Source: an uncultured Bacilli bacterium (GTDB taxonomy: Bacteria; Bacillota_I; Bacilli_A; RF39; UBA660). From it: DNA of 6,034 nucleotides. The notes under the pieces were generated by a model. The model searched no databases and had not been told where the DNA came from. It saw nothing but the letters and a program-made list of their open reading frames with translations. The stretch spans positions 1 to 6,034 of the forward strand of contig CAPZYV010000055.1 in assembly GCA_948750805.1 (NCBI GenBank), written 5' to 3'. A program made the translations under genes and the position numbers. Shown here one piece after another: positions 4,524 to 6,034 of the stretch. The first letter of the stretch is position 1. The number at the start of each line of letters is the position of its first letter.

Positions 4524-5627
4524 ATGGAAAATGACTTTATTAAACAAGAACTTAATGAAAGTTTATTAAATGATAAAGACCATTGTCTTTGTAACATGTT
4601 AAATAGATGCTGTTGCCACCCTAGTTGTACTGGACCTACTGGGCCTACTGGGCCTACCGGACCTACTGGGCCATGTGGATGTGTTGGACCTCAAGGACCT
4701 ACTGGGCCTACTGGACCTCAAGGCATAACTGGACCTACCGGACCTCAAGGTGCTACAGGTGCTACTGGACCTCAAGGCGTAACTGGTCCGACTGGACCTC
4801 AAGGTGTAACTGGTCCTACCGGGCCTCAAGGTATAACTGGTGCTACTGGACCTACTGGACCTCAGGGTATTCAAGGTGTTCAAGGTATTGCAGGTGCTAC
4901 TGGGCCTCAAGGCGCTACTGGACCTACTGGACCTCAAGGTTTAAGCGTGATTGGACCTACCGGACCTCAAGGTGCTACTGGACCTACCGGACCTCAAGGT
5001 ATTACTGGACCTACTGGTCCTCAAGGTTTACAAGGTGTTCAAGGTATTGCGGGCGCTACTGGTCCTGTTGGACCTATTGGGCCTACTGGACCTCAAGGTG
5101 CTACTGGTCCAACTGGACCTCAAGGTATAGCTGGACCTACTGGGCCTCAAGGTATTACCGGTCCGACTGGTCCTCAAGGAGAAACTGGACCATCATTTAA
5201 TGAAGCAGCAATGGTACATGATGAAACAGAACTAGAAGTACCAAGTAATGAAGTAATTCGTTTCAATGACGTTAATTTAAGTAATGGTATTACATATAAT
5301 CCTGCTACTGGTGAATTTACAGTTCCTAGTGATGGACAATATTTAGTTAACTGGTGGGTTAATGTTAGAAATAATAACACTTTAACTAGAACTTGTGCTG
5401 CTATTGGAATAGAATTACATAGATTCTGGCCAAATGACACTTTAATTGCCCACTCTTCTGTACACAATCGCTTATTCTATAACGAAACTGGTTCTATCGT
5501 CGGAAATGCTATATTTGATGCTACTGCTGGTTCAACTTATCGCTTTATAAATTCTTCTAGTGTAGATATTATGTTAGTACCAAATGATTTATATTCAGCA
5601 TCTATATCTATCGCCAGAATTAATTAA
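4524..5627 (+). CDS. Collagen-like protein with C-terminal BclA/TNF-like domain, probable spore-surface (exosporium) filament
   Basis: This 367-residue protein has three parts. The head (1-36) has no signal peptide and clusters cysteines at 21, 23, 29, 30, 31 and 35, with C51 and C53 just inside the collagen rod. The rod (37-223) is 62 Gly-X-Y triplets, mostly GPT, GPQ and GAT or GIT. E220 is its only charged residue and it has no aromatics. One break, G139-L-S-V-I-G144, shifts the glycine register. The tail (224-367) is beta-rich, with [15 protein letters not shown] (254-268) and GQYLVNWWV (271-279). It resembles the trimerising C-terminal domain of the Bacillus exosporium protein BclA. The Thr-rich triplets are of the type glycosylated in BclA. 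Lack of an export signal, a sigma-K-like -10 and the position beside sigG favour assembly onto spores in the mother cell. A vegetative surface role is less likely. The BclA-type exosporium leader motif is absent; the Cys cluster may replace it for anchoring. Confidence 0.88.
   Translation: MENDFIKQELNESLLNDKDHCLCNMLNRCCCHPSCTGPTGPTGPTGPTGPCGCVGPQGPTGPTGPQGITGPTGPQGATGATGPQGVTGPTGPQGVTGPTGPQGITGATGPTGPQGIQGVQGIAGATGPQGATGPTGPQGLSVIGPTGPQGATGPTGPQGITGPTGPQGLQGVQGIAGATGPVGPIGPTGPQGATGPTGPQGIAGPTGPQGITGPTGPQGETGPSFNEAAMVHDETELEVPSNEVIRFNDVNLSNGITYNPATGEFTVPSDGQYLVNWWVNVRNNNTLTRTCAAIGIELHRFWPNDTLIAHSSVHNRLFYNETGSIVGNAIFDATAGSTYRFINSSSVDIMLVPNDLYSASISIARIN
4632..5192 (+). repeat. Collagen Gly-X-Y coding repeat tract
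   Basis: The tract is degenerate tandem DNA with a 9-base unit, built mostly from GGACCTACT-type and GGACCTCAAGGT-type units. It holds 35 triplets before and 27 after the register break at 4938-4955. A longer duplication is visible: protein segment 115-139 ([13 protein letters not shown]...) recurs at 168-192 ([13 protein letters not shown]...), an offset of 53 codons. Glycine codons alternate among GGA, GGT, GGG and GGC. The tract is visibly richer in G and C than the rest of the window and should be prone to length change by slippage or recombination. Confidence 0.9.
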
Positions 5628-5636
5628 CACAATCCT

Positions 5637-5670
5637 AAAAATTCACATCTTAAATGGTGTGAATTTTTTT
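5637..5670. terminator. Bidirectional terminator between the collagen-like gene and sigG
   Basis: AAAAATTCACATC (5637-5649) pairs with GGTGTGAATTTTT (5656-5668), a 13-base-pair stem with one G-T wobble and a 6-base loop (TTAAAT). A T-run follows to 5670. On the other strand the hairpin is followed by a T-tract as well, so it can stop both convergent genes. The sigG stop codon overlaps the T-run. Confidence 0.88.
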
Positions 5671-6034
5671 ATTTTATCATTCGTTTCAAACTCATTATGG
5701 CATTTTTTTCAATTCTTGAAACTTGAGCTTGACTTATATTTAGAGACTCTGCTATTTCCATTTGCGTTTTACCAATAATATATCTATTAACTAAAACTTC
5801 TCTTTCTCTTTCTTTAATTTTGTTAAGTCCTCTTCGAAGTGAAATAAGAGAATCTTTATCACTATTTAAATCTTTAGTATCGGCTATTTGATCTTGCAAA
5901 TAGATTGTATCTCCTCCATCATTATATATAGGTTCAAAAATGCTCATTGGTTCTTTTAAAGCATCTATCGCATTAGCAATTTTAAATTCTTCTACCCCTA
6001 ACTCTTTTGCTATGACATCACTACTAGGTTCAAT
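5669..6034 (-). CDS. sigG: RNA polymerase sporulation sigma factor sigma-G, C-terminal part (truncated by window edge)
   Basis: The C-terminal 121 residues are visible; the 5' part lies beyond the right edge. An in-frame Met at 5947 is internal, because the frame continues open to the edge with sigma-3-like sequence (VIAKELGVEEFKIANAIDAL). The stretch SIFEPIYNDGGDTIYLQDQI (31-50 of the visible part) is characteristic of sigma-G. After it come the -35-recognition region-4 helices: LRRGLNKIKEREREVL (67-80 region), then GKTQMEIAESLNISQAQVSRIEK (88-110). Sigma-G directs late gene expression in the forespore. The nearby ylmC on the same strand supports sigma-G over the paralogue sigma-F. It converges with the collagen-like gene and shares its terminator. 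Confidence 0.9.
   Translation of the reverse strand: MEPSSDVIAKELGVEEFKIANAIDALKEPMSIFEPIYNDGGDTIYLQDQIADTKDLNSDKDSLISLRRGLNKIKEREREVLVNRYIIGKTQMEIAESLNISQAQVSRIEKNAIMSLKRMIK

Noticed and set aside
4599..4937. Minus-strand open frame of Ser, Arg and Thr repeats
   Set aside because: Antisense shadow of the same triplet repeat.
4632..5192. Possible CRISPR array or satellite repeat
   Set aside because: Repeats are short, degenerate, back-to-back units of 9 bases with no spacers, and are fully explained by Gly-X-Y coding.
4625..5200. Plus-strand open frame rich in Trp, Tyr, Ser and Arg inside the collagen tract
   Set aside because: It is an alternate frame of the 9-base repeat, kept open because the repeat contains no stops in this frame. 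Residue composition is implausible and there is no start signal.
5174..5467. Minus-strand open frame of 97 codons
   Set aside because: Antisense to the C-terminal domain of the collagen-like protein; no SD and no family features.
5584..5778. Plus-strand open frame of 64 codons
   Set aside because: It crosses the collagen stop, the terminator hairpin and the antisense of sigG.
5669..5947. Short 92-residue sigma-like protein starting at the Met at 5947
   Set aside because: The frame stays open to the window edge with good sigma-factor sequence, so the Met is internal to a larger sigG.
1..6034. Recoding of UGA as tryptophan, considered because of the AT-rich, Mollicutes-like composition
   Set aside because: Tryptophan positions in gluP and the collagen-like protein use TGG, no in-frame UGA is needed, and sporulation genes argue for a standard-code Firmicute.

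Overview
The window is a stretch of very AT-rich chromosome from an endospore-forming Firmicute. The evidence for sporulation is a sigma-G C-terminus, a YlmC/YmxH-family gene and a collagen-like gene of the exosporium type. Tryptophan is encoded by TGG, and UGA is not seen as a sense codon. All eight complete genes and the partial sigG end in TAA. Shine-Dalgarno (SD) sequences are strong. I cannot name the genus. The overall style (low GC, collagen-like protein, small XRE regulator beside a short-anchor surface-type protein) fits an uncultured gut Clostridia/Bacilli lineage, but that is an inference.

Left end (1-565): a truncated minus-strand gene for a membrane-anchored protein diverges from a 67-residue XRE-type helix-turn-helix regulator. 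The 168-base gap between them is densely regulatory. It holds a consensus sigma-A promoter pointing left, a weaker promoter pointing right, and three copies of a TGACA-N4-TGTCA dyad placed over both. This looks like a self-repressing regulator that also controls its divergent neighbour.

Middle (563-4394): an almost entirely minus-strand block. In transcription order it reads ylmC, lspA, rluD, then gluP and rluB. These encode a PRC-barrel protein, lipoprotein signal peptidase, two pseudouridine synthases and a rhomboid protease. Coupling is tight: lspA and rluD overlap by 20 bases, and gluP and rluB share a TAATG junction. One small four-helix membrane protein gene of unknown function lies on the opposite strand between rluD and gluP, and its 3' end overlaps rluD.

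Right end (4395-6034): a plus-strand gene for a 367-residue collagen-like protein has a Cys-rich head, 62 Gly-X-Y triplets and a C-terminal beta-rich domain. It is divergent from ylmC and convergent with the 3' end of sigG, with which it shares a bidirectional hairpin terminator. In Bacillus subtilis sigG, ylmC, lspA and ylyB (rluD-like) lie in that order in one larger cluster. Here the same order is kept in shortened form, and the likely spore-surface gene sits inverted between sigG and ylmC. No gene-free stretch exceeds 300 bases.
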